Notes: generated by a model from the sequence alone, not told the origin. Shown: positions 22,416 through 37,800, counted from the stretch's first letter. The stretch is DNA of 64,000 nt from Gymnorhina tibicen (GCA_013399875.1 VXAZ01001116.1:2192546-2256545), one strand, 5' to 3'. Program-made: numbers and translations.

Positions 22416-24012
22416 AAAAAAAAAAAAGAAAAAAAGAAAAAATAGATAGAAGAACCCAGCAGCTACAGAGCAGAAAAGAGAACGTGGAACAGTTTATATG
22501 CAACCAGGTGCAAGTCAGACTGGAGCATTTTCTGTTATCAGCATCTAAATTAACCAGTTTCATCCATTTCAGGTATGCCTACGTGAGTGAGAGTGAAGTG
22601 CTGCCATACTCCTAAACATAGCTTCAGGGTGATAGGAATGCCTGGATAAGCTCAGCAAGGCTTGGCTTCTTTGGAAGAGGATGTCTGTGGATCTTTGAGG
22701 ATCTTTGAGGCTGATTTCAAGTAAAATCAAAGAAGCAGTACCCAGAAAGGTAACACTCCTGTGCAACTGCTGGGCAGATTTGTCCTCACTGCCCTGCTGG
22801 GATAGCAGATGCTTCAATATCCCAATGTCACCAAGCAGTAGCCTAAAGTACACTGTCAGACCCTGTGAGGGCTCGAGATCTACTGCTTCTGCAGGATTAA
22901 GGAATCTATTTCCGTGATTTTTTTCTCCCTCTAATGCCCTTATAAACATGGCAATATTCAGACATTAATTCAGCATGGGTTAAAACATGGGTTAAAATCA
23001 GTCTACTTTCTCTACCCTTTTGTTCTAGAGGGATGTTTTCATGGCTCACTGGAGGTATTACTATGACCATTTCTCTTGCTGCAGCAGCCTCTAAGGTGAC
23101 CTGCCTCTTCTTGCATTTAGAACTAAATTTAGAGTAACTATGCTGTAGCTCAATGCCAGATTACCCATGCCCATGGTTGAAACATAGTTACTCTGCTTCA
23201 CTCTAAAATTACTTCTCTCCCTCCAGTGGAAGCTGAGACAGCTTGAAAACTCTGAAAGGCAGAGGAAGGTTTGGGGTTATGGGCTGTGTACTGTGTTGCC
23301 ACCACAAACCCCACGTACAGTGCTTTTGGGGGAAGCCTTGTAGCAGAGATTCATTTCAAACTTTTGCTTTGCTATTGCTCCTCCAGCCTGATTTATGCTG
23401 TAAAGCTGTGATCTGACTACACGAAGGGGAAAGCTAGAAGGTTTACTTGGAAAATTGCAGAGCAGACTCACAGTGTCTGTCTTCACTGGTAATTGCCAGA
23501 TTTCCACTCTTTCCCCTCTTCTAACTGTCCCTTTTCCAGCTGTTCCTCATCACGCTACACATTAGCACCTCTGCTGCAAGGCACAGAACAGACATGCAAT
23601 GCACAGCAGAGATGTCAGGGTGCTGGAGGGGGGAGCAGGACCTCCCTGTGGGCACCCACGGCCCCTTAGACCACCCCACCTTCCCTGAGCTGATCTAGGA
23701 GCCCCTTTTCAGCTCAGCAAAAACTGTGTCAGAATTCATAGTGCTCTGTCACAACCCTAAGTAGGCACAAGTTGGAAATTCTTCTTCTGGTCCTGAAGCC
23801 CTTTAACTTTTTCAAACTTCCCTGTAGTGGCACCTACCATTACACACCAAGGAAAGGAGTCAAGTCACTGGACTTTGAATGTCTGCAAAGACAACACCTT
23901 CATCTGTGAGACTCCTGTGGTGTGGCTTTGCAGACAGTTGGAGTGACAGATACTCACAAGGTGCCTCCAGTAGAGAGCACCATGGGAAGATGGGCTCTTC
24001 ACAGCCTGGAAC

Positions 24013-24046
24013 TTTTTCATAAAGACATCTTTTTCATAAAGACAGC
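24013..24046. repeat. 17-bp tandem repeat x2
   Basis: TTTTTCATAAAGACATC at 24013 is followed immediately by TTTTTCATAAAGACAGC at 24030. Confidence 0.85.
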
Positions 24047-25278
24047 AGACTGTGACCAGTTCAGCTACGGGCATCCACATCAGCTTTCTTCCATGAGACA
24101 CCCAATCCATCTCTCTTCTTTTGATCTGGAAGAGGCGAGGCTCCCATGGGGCACAGCCATGAGATCCTGCAGTTACTGTCTATATCCAATACATATGCAC
24201 ATAAAACATCCAAATTCTGTCATGTCCTAATTTGGGATGCTTTATTTTGCAACCTTAACAGTTTGCTTTAACTAGCATTTGTTTCTGGGTGCTTTTACAA
24301 AGTGATGATAAGAAATCAGGAGATCAAATACCTGACTTCTTTTTGGTTTCTCCTCAGCAGGTCTGCAGCCTTGAGGCTCACAGCATGGAGCAAGTGGGGT
24401 AAGTTGGACTGTGGACATTTCACATGTAAAAGCTGGCAGAAAAGGAAGGCACTTCTCCTTTGTCATATTCTTAGAAATACCCAAACCATTTAGTTTGAAA
24501 CCATCCCAGAGTTCATCCTGAAGCAGATTTTATGCATTGGATTTTATTGCAAAGACCTGCAGCACAGCTGTGAAGTCTGGAGCAGTGCAGCTGTGAAGTG
24601 GGGCAGTCAACACTTGCTTGCTAAATTCCTGCTGGACTACTGGCGTCAATGACATTATAGGGCAGGAACACCACCCTGAGTTGGGCACTCACAGAAAAAG
24701 GATTCTCTTTTTGGTTTTGAATTTTGTTCTCTCTAGTTTAATTTACCTTTTTTTTTTCCTAATATTGAGAGCCCAGGAGACCAGGAACCGCTCCTCAGGG
24801 TGTCCTTTGCACAGAGATACATGAGCCTTTTGTTTGGCTGCATTCTTAACATATTTGTGGAGCATAGTCATATTAATGTCTAACAAGCTAATAAGCAATA
24901 CCTGCAATGCCCCTCATGGGCCTCCAAACAACGTCAACCACAGTTCTTGAAGTTCTGGTATTCTTGCTGGTGGCCTAGTCAATAACTAAAATGGATTAAA
25001 GAGACATTGTTAGGAAACAATTGAGGAAGACACATGACAGGACATCCTTGGGAACAGCAGCACACAAACAATAGGACCTGAACACCCAGGTCACCCAGGT
25101 GAGGCACAACCCACGCAAGGACATGGCTGCCTGCCCTGTGCCAGCTAATCAGTCATGGAGCAAGTCAGTGCAGACTCTCGAGTGACACGGTGGTGATTTT
25201 GAGCTGGTTGGTAGCGAGGAAGATGGAAAATCATGTCAGTAATCCAGCCCCACTATGACTGTGACACCAGAACAATAG

Positions 25279-25895
25279 TTCACAGAATCACCAGGTTGGA
25301 AGAGACCTTCAAGATCACCGAGTCCAACCCATGCCCTAACACCACCTCAACTAAACCATGGCACCGAGTGCCACATCCAATCTTTTTTTAAACACATCCA
25401 GGGATGGTGACTCCACCACCTCCCCGGGCAGACGATTCCAGAACTTTATCACTCTTTCAGTGAAAAACTTTTTCTTACATCCAACGTAAATTTCCCTTGG
25501 CACAGCTTAAGACTCTGTCCTCTCGTTCTGTCAGTTGTTGCCTGGAAAAGAGACCAACCCTCACCTGACTACAGCCACCTTTCAGGTAGTTGTAGAGAGT
25601 GAAAGACACCTCAGAGTCTTCTTTTCTCCAGGTTAAACAACCCCAGCTCGCTCAGTCGTTCCTTGCAGGGCTTGTGTTCCAAGCCCCTCACCAGCCTTGC
25701 TGCCCTCCTTTGGACGCGTTCAAGCGTCTCAGCTTCCGTCCTGACCTGAGGGGCCGGAACTGGACACAGCACTCGAGGTGCGGCCTCACCAGTGCCGAGT
25801 ACAGGGGAAGAATGACTTCCCTGGTTCTGCTGGCTGATACAGGCCAGGATGCTGTTGGCCTTCTTGGCCACCAGGGCACACTGCTGGCTCAGTAC
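25279..25895 (-). mobile_element. CR1 LINE fragment with partly open RT C-terminus
   Basis: Minus-strand element whose 3' end reads, on the plus strand, ACAGAATCACCAGGTTGGAA then GAGACCTTCAAGATCACC. The minus frame 25871-25611 still encodes RT C-terminal residues such as [19 protein letters not shown] then CKERLSELGLFNLEKRRL. It looks younger than most CR1s here. Confidence 0.92.
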
Positions 25896-28800
25896 TTAAG
25901 CCAGCAAGAGCCAGCAACATCCCCCTTCTTCTTTTCATGGCTTCCTGCCCTGCCTGAAGGCAGGAGCAGATTTCTAGGGCAAGGCTTTTCAATCAAGGAA
26001 TTTTAAGACCTGCAATAGTCTCAAGGATCTGCCACAGACTCAAAACAGAAGTAAGAGAGAATATAAAGACACTATTTTCCCCCTTGAAATTATTCGAAGT
26101 TTGCTTGGGCTTTCAGAAGGCTTCTCCCAGTCAACGTCATTTTAATTCCAGAACAATGAAGAATGTCAATTGCCATGAGCTGGTATCTGCCTCTAACAAG
26201 AGCTGCATTGGGCTAGCACAGGACAAGATATCCTTGCAAAGGAAGTTTCAAAAATAGCTATCAATACAACATCCTTTGATACGGCACTGAGTAAATTTTA
26301 CATGTGTCGGTTTATTTTAAGTAAAGCAAATATCAGATGTTTGCCTACAAAGGAAAGTTCTTACAGGGTCACACTAACAGTCATAAAGCAATTCAAGAAT
26401 CTTGAGTGGAAGGTCCTAAAAAGTGACAAGTGTCCTTATTATTGATACATTAATAGTGAGATACCTCAGGTAATGTTCAACTGTAGAATGAGGCAGTAGT
26501 AACAAAATGGCACTTAAGCAAGCATTAATTATTCTTCTAATCAAGATACTGTTCCTCTAACTGAAGTATTGTCTTAAAAAATTGGAGTGATTCAATAAGA
26601 CTCATATTTACAAACACTTTGTCTTCAGACAGAGTGTAAGGGTTATCAGCATAGATATACATTAATAAAGAATGCTTGAGTGAAAATTGTATTTTGGATC
26701 AGTTTTCAAATGCTAACCAGGATTAAGGAGTTTAATGGCATTTCATATGCTGTATTCTTAGACTGTCAGGAGAAAATACTATATATATATAAATACAATA
26801 AAATGTCAATTTATATCAAAAGAATGGTTTATAGTGGTCCCAAGAGCCCCAACTCATTTTCCTGTATGACCAGGCCAGTCTAATCATTGTGTTTGCATTG
26901 TTGTTAATTTTGTTTAATGGTTGAATTGGAATTATTTTTAGTGTTCATTTGCATACACATGTACATAAATACTCTGGCGTAGGCAGACAGAGGCAGACAC
27001 ATGTGTGTCCAGGAACTGAGGAGAGAGCTTTACATATTGATTCTTAAGAAAAACAGGGCTTTGTAGCTGCATCAATCAGAGCAGGGTGCCTGGGGTAGTC
27101 ATCCTCAATCTCTCCTGCTGAAAATTTAGACATGAATTTGTTGGTGTCTTAAGGAGACAGCCCCTACTCGGCACATGTCATTTATCCTTTCTACACATTT
27201 TTCTGGCACCTCATTCCTCTGCCACAGACACCATGCTCTCATCCTCTCCAACCTGCCTTCAGAATATTAGAACTATACAAGTTGTTTGGGTTTTTTTGAG
27301 TACAAGGTACATGAGGTCATGGGATGTCACAGATGGTTTTCCACAACCCTGTGCAATCTTAGCACTCCATCCTTAGCCCTCTGTCAAAGTTGCTCCCCTC
27401 TGCACCCCCAGCCGAGTCTCTGGGCCCCCATGCTACTTCCACTGCTCCCTAATTGTGGGGACAGAAGGAGGCTGCAGCCATGGTACAGCATGTGCTGGGC
27501 TCCTGTTTGCACCCCAGCGCTCCTTCCTGGCAAGGCTCTCCTCACTCTCCCGGAGAGGCTGTGAAGGTCAGTTCTCATGTGACAGCTTCACCAGACTGCT
27601 GTGCTGACTGCAGCTCCCTGGGACAAGCCTGGTTCACCCACTGTCACTTCACCCCATGGACCTTCCAAGCTCCTGGCAGGCAGGAGCGCGTGCGAGCGCT
27701 GCCATTCAGCAGCTCGGACACACCAGGGGCTTGCTTACACAACCTGCCTAAATCCTGAACCCTTACCACGACTTCTGGGATGACTCAAAAGACCGAGTTT
27801 AAATATTAACAAAATGCGCTGTGGTGCACAAGGCAGTCAAGGCTGAGCACAATGCTCTGCAATTGGGTTACACCAGTTCAGAAAAATCTTGCCTTTCAAT
27901 GGCCTCATGTATGCACAACAAAGCTTCATTTTCCAGTGTGTAAGCAGTTAGCAAGAGAAGACATGTCTCCTGTCTTGAAGAAATTTTTTTAAACTCGTAT
28001 GACTAAATCAAGCCCAGATTCCTCTCTTTCCAGCCCAGAACTAGTGCTCAGCTGTTTCTGCTGTTCTATGGATTGATAGGAGGAGGAGAAAGGTTGGGAG
28101 GAGGGGAAAGGCTGGGAGCAGGGTGGTGGGGACATCTCCCTGCTCCTCTTCTCCAGCAAGGCTGATTGTTGAGCCCTCCAAAGGAGGCTTGCAGAAGGGT
28201 CACCCTTCCCCAAAAGCACACAGGCAGCCCTCTGTGCCAGGGTGAGACCTCAGCTGGGGGCTCAAGGGAAGTGGTCAGGCCATCCTCTCTGGCCCTCGCC
28301 CTCATGCCCTGCTTGCACATGAAGGTGTTGCAGGACCCTGCAGGGGCTGATGCCAGGCTGGGGCTATGTACTCACCTCTCACACATGTACCTGGCTGCAG
28401 GTACAGAAAAACCCTCAGGAGCACACAGCCAAGTCCCTCCATAGGTTAATTTGTATTTTCTTGCATCCTGAGTCTCCCCAGCAAACTGGCTCTCCCGGTT
28501 ACCTCAGCCGTCTCACCCATCTGCAGCTGGGCACTTCCACCTGCACTCCCCTAAATGTGCCCTGTCTCCTTTGCTTCACTCTGATAATTTCCATCAATTG
28601 CTGGTATGTCTCACTATAGAGAGCTAGAGTTTAGTCATTGGAACAAAACCCAGTTGCTTAGAATTAACTAATACTTACCTTCAGGTGGAAGAAAATTTTT
28701 CTAAAAACTTAAGGAACATCTTAAAGTACATGAGGAAGGCAGAGTGGTTCTTGTGGAGGTGGGAATCCTTTTGGCAAAGCCTGACTTCACACCCAAGAGA

Positions 28801-31800
28801 TGAGGCAGGATGGTTTTCAGGCTTGCCAGCACTAACAGCAGGAGGTCTCTTCCCACCCTGGGCTGCTCCGAACCCATCAGGACCCAGGGTGGTCTGGGTG
28901 GTGCAGCCTTTCCAAACTGCAGCAATGCAGCACTTCAGAATATCATGAGTGCCTGCAAAATGTTATGTGTATCACTTATTTATTGTGATTGCTAATTAGA
29001 AGCTGGTACCAATGGGATCAGCAGTGCTGCACCATACCTTGCATCCATAACTCAGGCAACAGTCCCTGCCCGCCGTCTCCTGATGGTGAATCCTGCCGAG
29101 CCAAATCAAGCTGTAATGTGACTCCCCAGTGCTGTTTAAATTAGGCTCTGAGAACGCAGTTGAGTAAGTAAAGGGCTGGATTGGCTAAGGAAACAGAATG
29201 ATTCAACTAAACAAAGGAATACACACGTTTGTGTGGTTGTTTTTCAAGGACATAGGATATTTAATTGGGCTTGTCCTGATTATGACTTACACTGGAACCA
29301 ACTCATCTTTATCAGACGTACTTAGATACATGGGTTTTATTTTAGGCCCATCCCAAGTAATAAAGTAAAAAGCCTTTCCAGAAGACCTTGGAAAATATTA
29401 CATCACACAAGTACAGCCAATAGGTAAAAGATAATTAACTTTTGATCATAAAGGCATATAATAAAAAGAATAATAACATTTGAGAGCATTTTTCATGAAA
29501 GCCACTATGATACGAAAGCATACTACAGTAATTATCATGATAAAGCTTTAAAAGTTCGTTGTAATTATTACTGTAAACTTACAATGCCTTTGTAAGGGAT
29601 ATGATAGGAATTTCCTCAAACTCAGTGGTACTTCATAATATTGTTTCAGGATGGACTAAGCTGTAAACCCAGAAACACAGAAGTTTATGGCATTATGACA
29701 AGCAAGCATTAAATTTCCATTGATAACTAGACTGGACCATCCAAATACACTCACTCCAAACACATGGACTGTGTGACCATTTTTTTCATGCAAACATCTT
29801 AAGAAATGAGATAGGCAAGGTATTTTCAAGATGTGAAGGAGAATTTGATAGGGACTGCTTACTTGTCTGTCCTTTCTTTGCAAAATCACCTCCCCAGAAC
29901 TCCAGCTACACGTTTCCACCCAGCAGACTCTGTTTGCCCCAGCCAGGATAACCACATGGTTGTGCTTGTAGAGACTTCCAGGTGCTGCTGGTTCCCATCT
30001 CAAGGGAATTTTTCTCCTCCTTGCCCTTCAGGGAAGAGCCCTGCTGGAACTCCTGCTCTTATTCTATCCTCCTTTTGTTTGCTGTAAATTACCTTCTTCA
30101 CAGACTTTGATAATTGGCTGGTAAGAATAGGCAGCTCCCCTTTTCCCTCCTCCAATCCCCCAAATGTTTGTTTTCAAGGGACCTGTGTCCAGGATTATGG
30201 TTGTTTTCCCCAGTCCCACTACTGCCCTTTAGACTGACCAGTTTCTTATTGCCTTATTTTTAAGTGTTTTTGCATGAAGCTCAGCATGGCTGAGATTCCC
30301 TCTTTATTTTCACCCAAATAACTTTTTTTTTTCACTTCTGTAGCCCAGCTCTCAGAGCCCTGTTGGTGGTTCCCTGGGAATGCTGCCAGCTATTGAGAAA
30401 GAAGATAATTTCCTGGAGCAGCTATCTTTTCCAAGATGGCCTTTATCCTAAACTGATTAGTTGCAGTATTTTTAGCTTGTTTCATCTGGCATGATTACAG
30501 CCTGAAGCAGCCTGTTGAGGAGCCAAGGCGAGCACCAGCCCTGGCAGCAGGTGCTGTGGCCAGGATCTGTTCCCCAGAGGTTGCTGGAAAAGAAGGTGCC
30601 ACCACCCAAGCACTGGAGGGTTTTCCCACTGCTGTTACTGCCCGCTGTTTGCAAAATGACTTAGAACACCTGGCTTTGGGATTTGTGGCTTTGCATAATT
30701 TTATCCCAACTGGAGGAAGTGCAGCCCTTTTTATTAATAATGTTGTAGGTAGAAACTACAGTAATGGCCTCTCTGGGGACCAGAGAAAACTGTGGGCCTG
30801 ATTACAGCTCTAGGTGGCCAAATTTCCTCCAGATTTGGCACAGTGAGCTAATAAGCCTCTTTATTTACTGAAATAAAACAGCTAAAAAATTAGAAATAGG
30901 CTGAAACCATAGACTGTATGCAAGTCACAGCTAAGCCCCATAAGCACCAAGGCTTCCCCTCATACAAGCAGAGGTCAAAGGATGAGCTACAGTCATCATG
31001 TGGGGCAAGAAAAAAATAGGGGTCAGGGCTGGGCTGACTGAGAGGTGTTGTGGATAAGCCCAGGAGCCCCAGAGCTGGTGGGTTTGGGACTGTGAGCACA
31101 GAAATGCAGACATTGCTTCAACAAGTGATAAATGAAAATTCATTCAAATGCTGCATTTATGGTTGGTTGTTTTGTTGCGTTGTCTTTTTTCCCTTCATCT
31201 CTCAGTTGTACTTGTAAACCTCCTCAAATTAGCACTGTTAATGAGGAGTGCTATGGCTGGGATTATATGATATATAACCACTTTCCTACTTCTGCCTTCT
31301 CCTGAGCAGACAGCATGCCAGGTCAGGCCACCTGCTGATCTGCATAAAGATTTCATCATCTTCCTGTGTCAATCTGCAAACAAGCAGATAGGAAGAATAT
31401 TCAGGGGTGTGAATGCAACAGAGGGTACTGTGGGGCTTTTCAATAGCATGAGAGAGACCTCATTTGTAGACTAAGAGGGATGAATAGAATTATGTTTAAC
31501 TTCTTCTTACAACTGAACTCATCTCTTGAATTTTACCCTTAATTTGCCCTACTTGTATTTATTATAATAGCATTTAAGAATATGTGTAAGATTTTATTTG
31601 CTGCTTAATGCATTTTAATATGGTTTTAAAGAATGTGGTACCTGTATGACATAGGGAAGCAAACTTTAAGAAGTGAAAGTTTGCTAGCACTAATCTGAAA
31701 ATTAATCTAAACTGCTGATCTTCAGCATGTGGTCTTTGAACCTAGTGTTTTATTTCTAAGGATCTTTGTGACATGAGTAAGAAAAACAGACTTCTCTATG

Positions 31801-34800
31801 ATAGACTTCAATGTATGCTTGGAAGATCTGTATGGAAATGTTTATGGACCCACGAAAGGAAGAAGTATGTTAACAGTAAATTGAAAAATAACAAAAATGT
31901 CAAAGAATGTCAGTGGCAAATCATTGCAATGTAGCAACTGGGGTTCCCTCTCTTAGCAATTACCAAAATATTCAGGAAAGTGAGGCTCCTTAAATAATCT
32001 GAAACTATCCTGATGTAAGCTTAAAAGACAAAATACTGCATATCCCATGGCAACTTGTTTTGTACAATTCCAGGGGGAGAGCAGGCTGTTAATAAAAGTG
32101 AGTTCAGCTTAAAATTCCAAAATCCAGATGTGATTTCAAAGGGGCTATGCACACCTGGATGGCTCTGGAACCAACATTTGTAGGGGTCTGTAGACCCTAG
32201 ACCTGTGGAGCCTTGGAGCCTGCAGGTAGGTGAATCCCTCTGCTAGATGAACGCAGCAATATTGCTCCATGAGCAAACCCCCAGATCATTTCATTTTGCA
32301 CATTCTTGCAAAACAAGCTGATGCTGATAGGAACACAGGAACTGATAAGGGACCTGGTGAAATATTGGGAAAGACATTTTTCCATGTCACTGTTACCTGA
32401 GGGAAACGCCAGGCATAACTCACACAGTTTAAGGAATGACACAGTCTAAAGTATCTGGAGATAGTGGAGTATTTTATTGTAGTGGTATCTGCAAAGGTCC
32501 ATCACACAGGGAGACCTAGAGCACAAACATAAATGATTACAAGGAGATGTCTCTGACAGTGTTTGAATATATTCTAATGTTCCACCAGCTACCTAGAAAT
32601 ACATTATTTGTTTAGGTTATTTTTAACAGTTTATTTTAAGGTTATTTCAAAATGGATAAGCAAGTAAAAGTGTGCTCAGCTGGACTTCAGAAAAGAAATT
32701 GGGAACAGTGGCCAGGGCTCACCTGCGAAATACGGTGCTGACACCCATTCATGGGAAGTTCCTTGTCATATTCTGCCGGGCAGCATTTTGGCCATTTATG
32801 ATTAGTTTGGTTTTGCTTTTGCTTTCATGACAGTTCGACTTTGTTCGTGTTTAACAGAAATGTTGTGGGATTAACTGAAATTCAGGTAGCCACTGTTGTG
32901 GTCTTCAAGGATCATTATCTTGACCCTGGCTTCCCAGTGATGGGATATGCCTAGAGGAGGAATATACATAGACACTGTATGCAAGCCTGAGGTGGACAGG
33001 ACGCCCTGCAATGCTTCTCCTTTGGCGTGGTGGAACATAGGATGTTTTCACACTCTCACATGGCTGAAAACCCTTGCAAATGGGGGTCCCACAAGCATCT
33101 CTGGGGCAGGTGTCCCTGTAGCCAGCAGGACATCAGGGTGGAGTGGCAGGGCTGAGCCTCCCATTCCAGCACAGCACAAACGAGGCAATCGATGTCTCTG
33201 CTTTATTTCCTATATCTGAACAACCATTACAGTCTGTGTTAAACGTAACTCCAAGCTCATGTAGCAGTCTCTGTACCACTATCTGTAGCAGTATCTGTCT
33301 GTGACACTGCAGATTCCCTGACTCATCCCTGCATCCTCCCATCCCTGATTCCCAGCTTGGTCGAATCTCAGTATATTGCTAGATTTCAGCAACTGTAAAA
33401 GTAGAGTCAAATGCTGAATTGACAAGTCTAATCTGGTTGGTTGTCTCTGATGTGAGACATTGCTTAATTAATTTTCTTCACGAAATTAAAAGAGACAGCT
33501 TTAAATGAAAACAAATTACTTACATCTTACGCAAAATACAGAAAGTTCGTAAGAGGGGAAATAAAATTAACATTGGATTAAAATATTATATTTTTGTCTT
33601 GAGGATTCAAGCACTATTTTTCAAGTTGGCAGAGAAGGATGTAGAAACTTTCCTTGTTCTGAAAAGCAGTGTGCAGGATTTTGTGTTTGTGCTCTTCATT
33701 ATGGTGTAATGGAATCCTATAAACACCCAATATTGAGGCCACGATTGCTGGCTTTCAGAGCATAATAACTGTAAAGTCCATAGAAAAGATAATAAAATTA
33801 CAGAAGTGTAATAAAAGAAGCGTGAATAAAAAGTGAGAGGCATGTGAATATGGCACCAATCTTTCATTGGAAACTTCCAGTTCCACTTCACCATACACTG
33901 CAATAACAGCACTGGGTTCTCCTGCTTACAGTGTGCTCTATACAAAAGAGTGATAACTCTCAATGACCCATATCCTAGCAGGGTGTCAGCTCTTCCTGAG
34001 GCACTAAGCAAAATTCAGGCTCTCTTTTTCTACAGGTCTCAATAAATCTGAGCAATCCAGAAATATCATTGTTAATGGAAGTGATCTCTTCCCACCCAGC
34101 CTCACTGCCCTTGCCATTCTTATGTTGTTTGCCTGAAATTTGCATCTTGATTAAACTTACTTACTCATCCTCATTCTAATGTTAGGCATCACCACTGAAT
34201 TTGACCCAGTAACGTGACTGATTTGAATTGGGCTTCAGTGTGCTAGTAAAAGAAACTTCCTGTAAAAAAACAAGGTCATGGAGACTACAGGAAGTGGAAA
34301 GTGAAATGACATTTTGCTTCCTTCTGGCATTAGTGTCCTGAGTCTGTGAGTACAAGGGACACCTCTGCTTTCCATGAAGGCCTCTCAGGGCCAACCAGTT
34401 TTCCATTTTTTTTCTTGGATGTCCCCAGTGGGGGCTTCAGATCTTCCCAAGGATACCATTCAGAGGCTGGGTCCCTGTCCTTCCTCCAAAAGAGGAGAGA
34501 CGAACTGGCACGGACCAGAGGTGCACCCAAAAACTGCCTGCTGCACTTACTACTGAGCAAAATATTTTTCTTTTACGTGCTAAGCTGCCCAAGTAGAACA
34601 GAGCATAATTTTTTAAATGGTTGGAAGAACTTGAGTTTGCAGGTGTTTTGCACCTCTAGCATCACAGCAGATGGTACTGTGAGCAACCTTTGCTTCAAGG
34701 TTTTGGGCAGAACCTGGTCAGAAGCTACACTGGAGAACAGAAGGTTTATACAGCACATAGGTGGTTTCCTTCACACACAGGTGAAGGAAAACACTGGGAA

Positions 34801-37800
34801 ACACTAGAAATCTGTATCGGCTGATGCTGTTATCCACCTTCTCAGCCAATCTCCCAGTATCCTGGTGTTTATTTAACACTAAAGAAAGACGTGGAGCTCT
34901 TCACAAGACAAATTCTGCATCTCTGGCAGAACTCTTTTCTTCTTTCTCTGTGAAAAATAGCTTCTTTCTGCAGTAAGTCACTGAATTTGTCACTGCTTTA
35001 TCTCACTCCAGTCACTTGTTCTTCCCTCTCCATCCTGGCCAGGATGGGAGGCAGCACCCGTAAAGCCCTTCAGAGCTCAGGTCACCGAGGGGCTTTCAAG
35101 AGCTGTGGGTGTTTTTCAGCTCCCATGAAAACAAAGGGAAACTGAGAGTGCTTTAGACTTGGCAAAGGATCAGGCTGTGACTGATTTACATCTCTGAACT
35201 CTCTGTGTTTATGGGGCTGCCTGGGAGACAGAGCAATTGGGAATTTTCATTTCCTCCTCCTCTGCTCTGCCTAGGCAGAAAAGGCCACACTTTCCTGGTT
35301 AGTTAGAGTTTAGCTGTTTTTTGAGTATCTGGTATAAAGACATCAAGGGTTTGCACAGCTGAATTTCTGCAGTGTGGGACAGAGAGGACCTGTCTCCTGT
35401 GTGACCCTTGTGCATTAAACCCCTTCTGCACCATCAGGGGAAAATTGTGTCTTAACAGTACTGCTGCAAACAGAAAAGCCAAAGTGTTTATTCCCTCTGT
35501 CACTCCACATAGCACCTTATTGCTTCAGTGAATCAGTGGAAATAATCCAAAGTAAAGCACTTACAGGTGGATGTGATGAAGCCAAGGACAAGACCCTACT
35601 GACTTCTTCAGAGCCAAGGGTCCCTCCTGCATTTAAACCTAGTCCTTAAAAAGCTGCTCTACTGGTTTATGTTGCAGCTTCTTGTGATGTATCCTGAACA
35701 CAAAGAATTTAAAATTTTAAAGCACTTCTATGATCACACTATATGAGGAGGGAAACCAAAAGCTGCTAAACTGTTTTATGGGGTTTTTTATAGTTTATGG
35801 TTCTAAAATGTTTTAAATGTTTTTTGGTTTATGGTTTTAAAATGTTCCTTATTTTAATGGTAAAAATAAAAACCCAAACTGTGTGAGTTTCACAAACTGC
35901 AGTTAATCCCTTAAGCCAACAGCAGATACCAAAATAGGGTCTCGCTGACACAGAGAAGGTGCAACAGTTCGGGAAGCGACCTGGGATCTCTACTGACTAT
36001 GTGAGCTTATGGTCTTGGTTAGAAGTGTAGCTCTAACTTTCAAAAGAACCTGAGGTCTCTAAGGACTCTCAGGGGGCTAAAGCACAAGAAAGAAATCCTG
36101 ATTGAATGGTCTAATACAGGCCTCACCTTGCAAGATTGGATATTGGCGTCCTGCTCACTTCATCATTTCTTGGGCTAATAATTGACTGAAATATGGGCAA
36201 ACCATCTGAGGACAGAATTCCAGGCTCCTCCTGCCTCTTCTCCTCCTAGACCCATGTGTGTGACTGACCCTGCAGAGCATGAAGGGTGCTCGTCCTCACG
36301 CTGTGACCTTTCACCAGATGAAGAAAACTTTCTGCAGGGGCAGGGTCTGTGACTTCAAACCCCCAGAGGTTAAGTCAGAGTAGAGAAGTTCCCTGAGGAG
36401 TCTGGCAAACCATGGTCTTCCTGATAACATGGATATCAACAGCTAAGCATTTCCAGATGTTCATGTCAGTGTGAGCTAAGGAAAGGGTTGTAAGGATGGT
36501 TTTCATCAGGGCACTTTGATGCTATGGTGTCCTCAGCACCTCAGCTCTGAAGGTTCACTGCTGTCATGAACACAGGCACCTGGAACTGAAGTTGCAACCT
36601 GAGGCCTCAAAATGCTATTTCATGTATCTCCTTAGGTGGTTTTAGGTATCTCAGGGAAATGTTTACAAAGGTTTACTTTGGCCTAGGGAGGATGATTCCC
36701 TCTGGTTGCTCTGTGGGCAGTGGAGGGGAGCAGGAACCCCCTGCAGTTCAGTCCAACCCACCCATGCCATATTCATGCCCCAGCACACACATGTGGCCAC
36801 ACACATGCTCTGTACCTTTCTGGTGTCTGTCATGGGGTGCCACAGCTGTCAGCTCCACCAAGTCACAGCTGCCCTTCCGCAATCCCTGCAAAGATTACTT
36901 TTGGCAGTGGTCTGAGAATCCAGAAATTACTTCTGGAAACACAGTTTAGGGACTATTAAAATGCTTTGGAGGAAGGTCAAGGGAGGCACACTGTGCTCGG
37001 AGCTGGCATGCCCAGCAGCCCATCTCCCTCAGCAATGACTTGGGCTTCTTCAGAAATGAAGGGTACCATAGCTGAGCTCTGTCCACCACTTCCCACTTCA
37101 GCTCAGCAACCACACAGGATTGCAACAGACAGTCCTTCTTACTCATCTCTATTTTCTCATATGAGCTCTGCAGACCAATCAGAAACAGTTCACCAAACAA
37201 AGTTAAGCAATATCACAGAGAACTTTAAGAAATTACTCCTTATCACCCCTCCTGAGGATAGGCTCAGTGGTCAAGGCCACAGTGAAATCTTCTTTTTCTT
37301 GTAAAAGTTAACTGAAGTTAGTTATTAAAGTGCTGCCAGTATTTAGGGAGGTTCTGAAGTGAAGAAGAGCATAAGATACCTGCACTGCCTGTGAAAATTT
37401 CAGGGATATCTTTATCCAAAAAATCTTGGTGTAGTTTCTTCTGAAGAGCTTCCTGGAAGATTTACCAGGTACAACTTTAAACTGTCATTTTAGATATGGG
37501 ATATGTGAAGTAATGCTTGTAAATGAAATGCTTCTAGTCATGTGTTTCATTTTTTGTAAAATGTAAAATCTTCCTTTGTGGAATTTCTTTGTATTTTTCA
37601 AATGTTTATATTGCAGAGAAGTTCCATTTGTGAGTGGGTATACACAGATTGAAAAGTGGGATGGACCATGTTAATATTTAATTATTCAATTAAAATTACA
37701 TTTTTTTGTGTACTTCTTAGTCAATATTTAGGATAAATCAATAAAGGGAAAAAATTATCCCTTTGTTAATCCTCTCAACAAAATGGCACACGTGAAGATA

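Larger units (their letters stand above)
21192..25278. other. Intergenic, mostly featureless
   Basis: About 4 kb without a gene. It contains an 11-N gap at 22405-22415 in an A-rich tract and a 17-bp tandem repeat at 24013-24046. No other identifiable element. Confidence 0.6.

Noticed and set aside
25611..25871. Separate gene on the minus strand
   Set aside because: The encoded residues are the CR1 reverse transcriptase C-terminus; it is part of the LINE fragment.
34346..34807. 153-codon plus-strand frame in the intergenic region
   Set aside because: No similarity to any protein I know, no plausible promoter or splice sites; a chance frame is expected in 28 kb.
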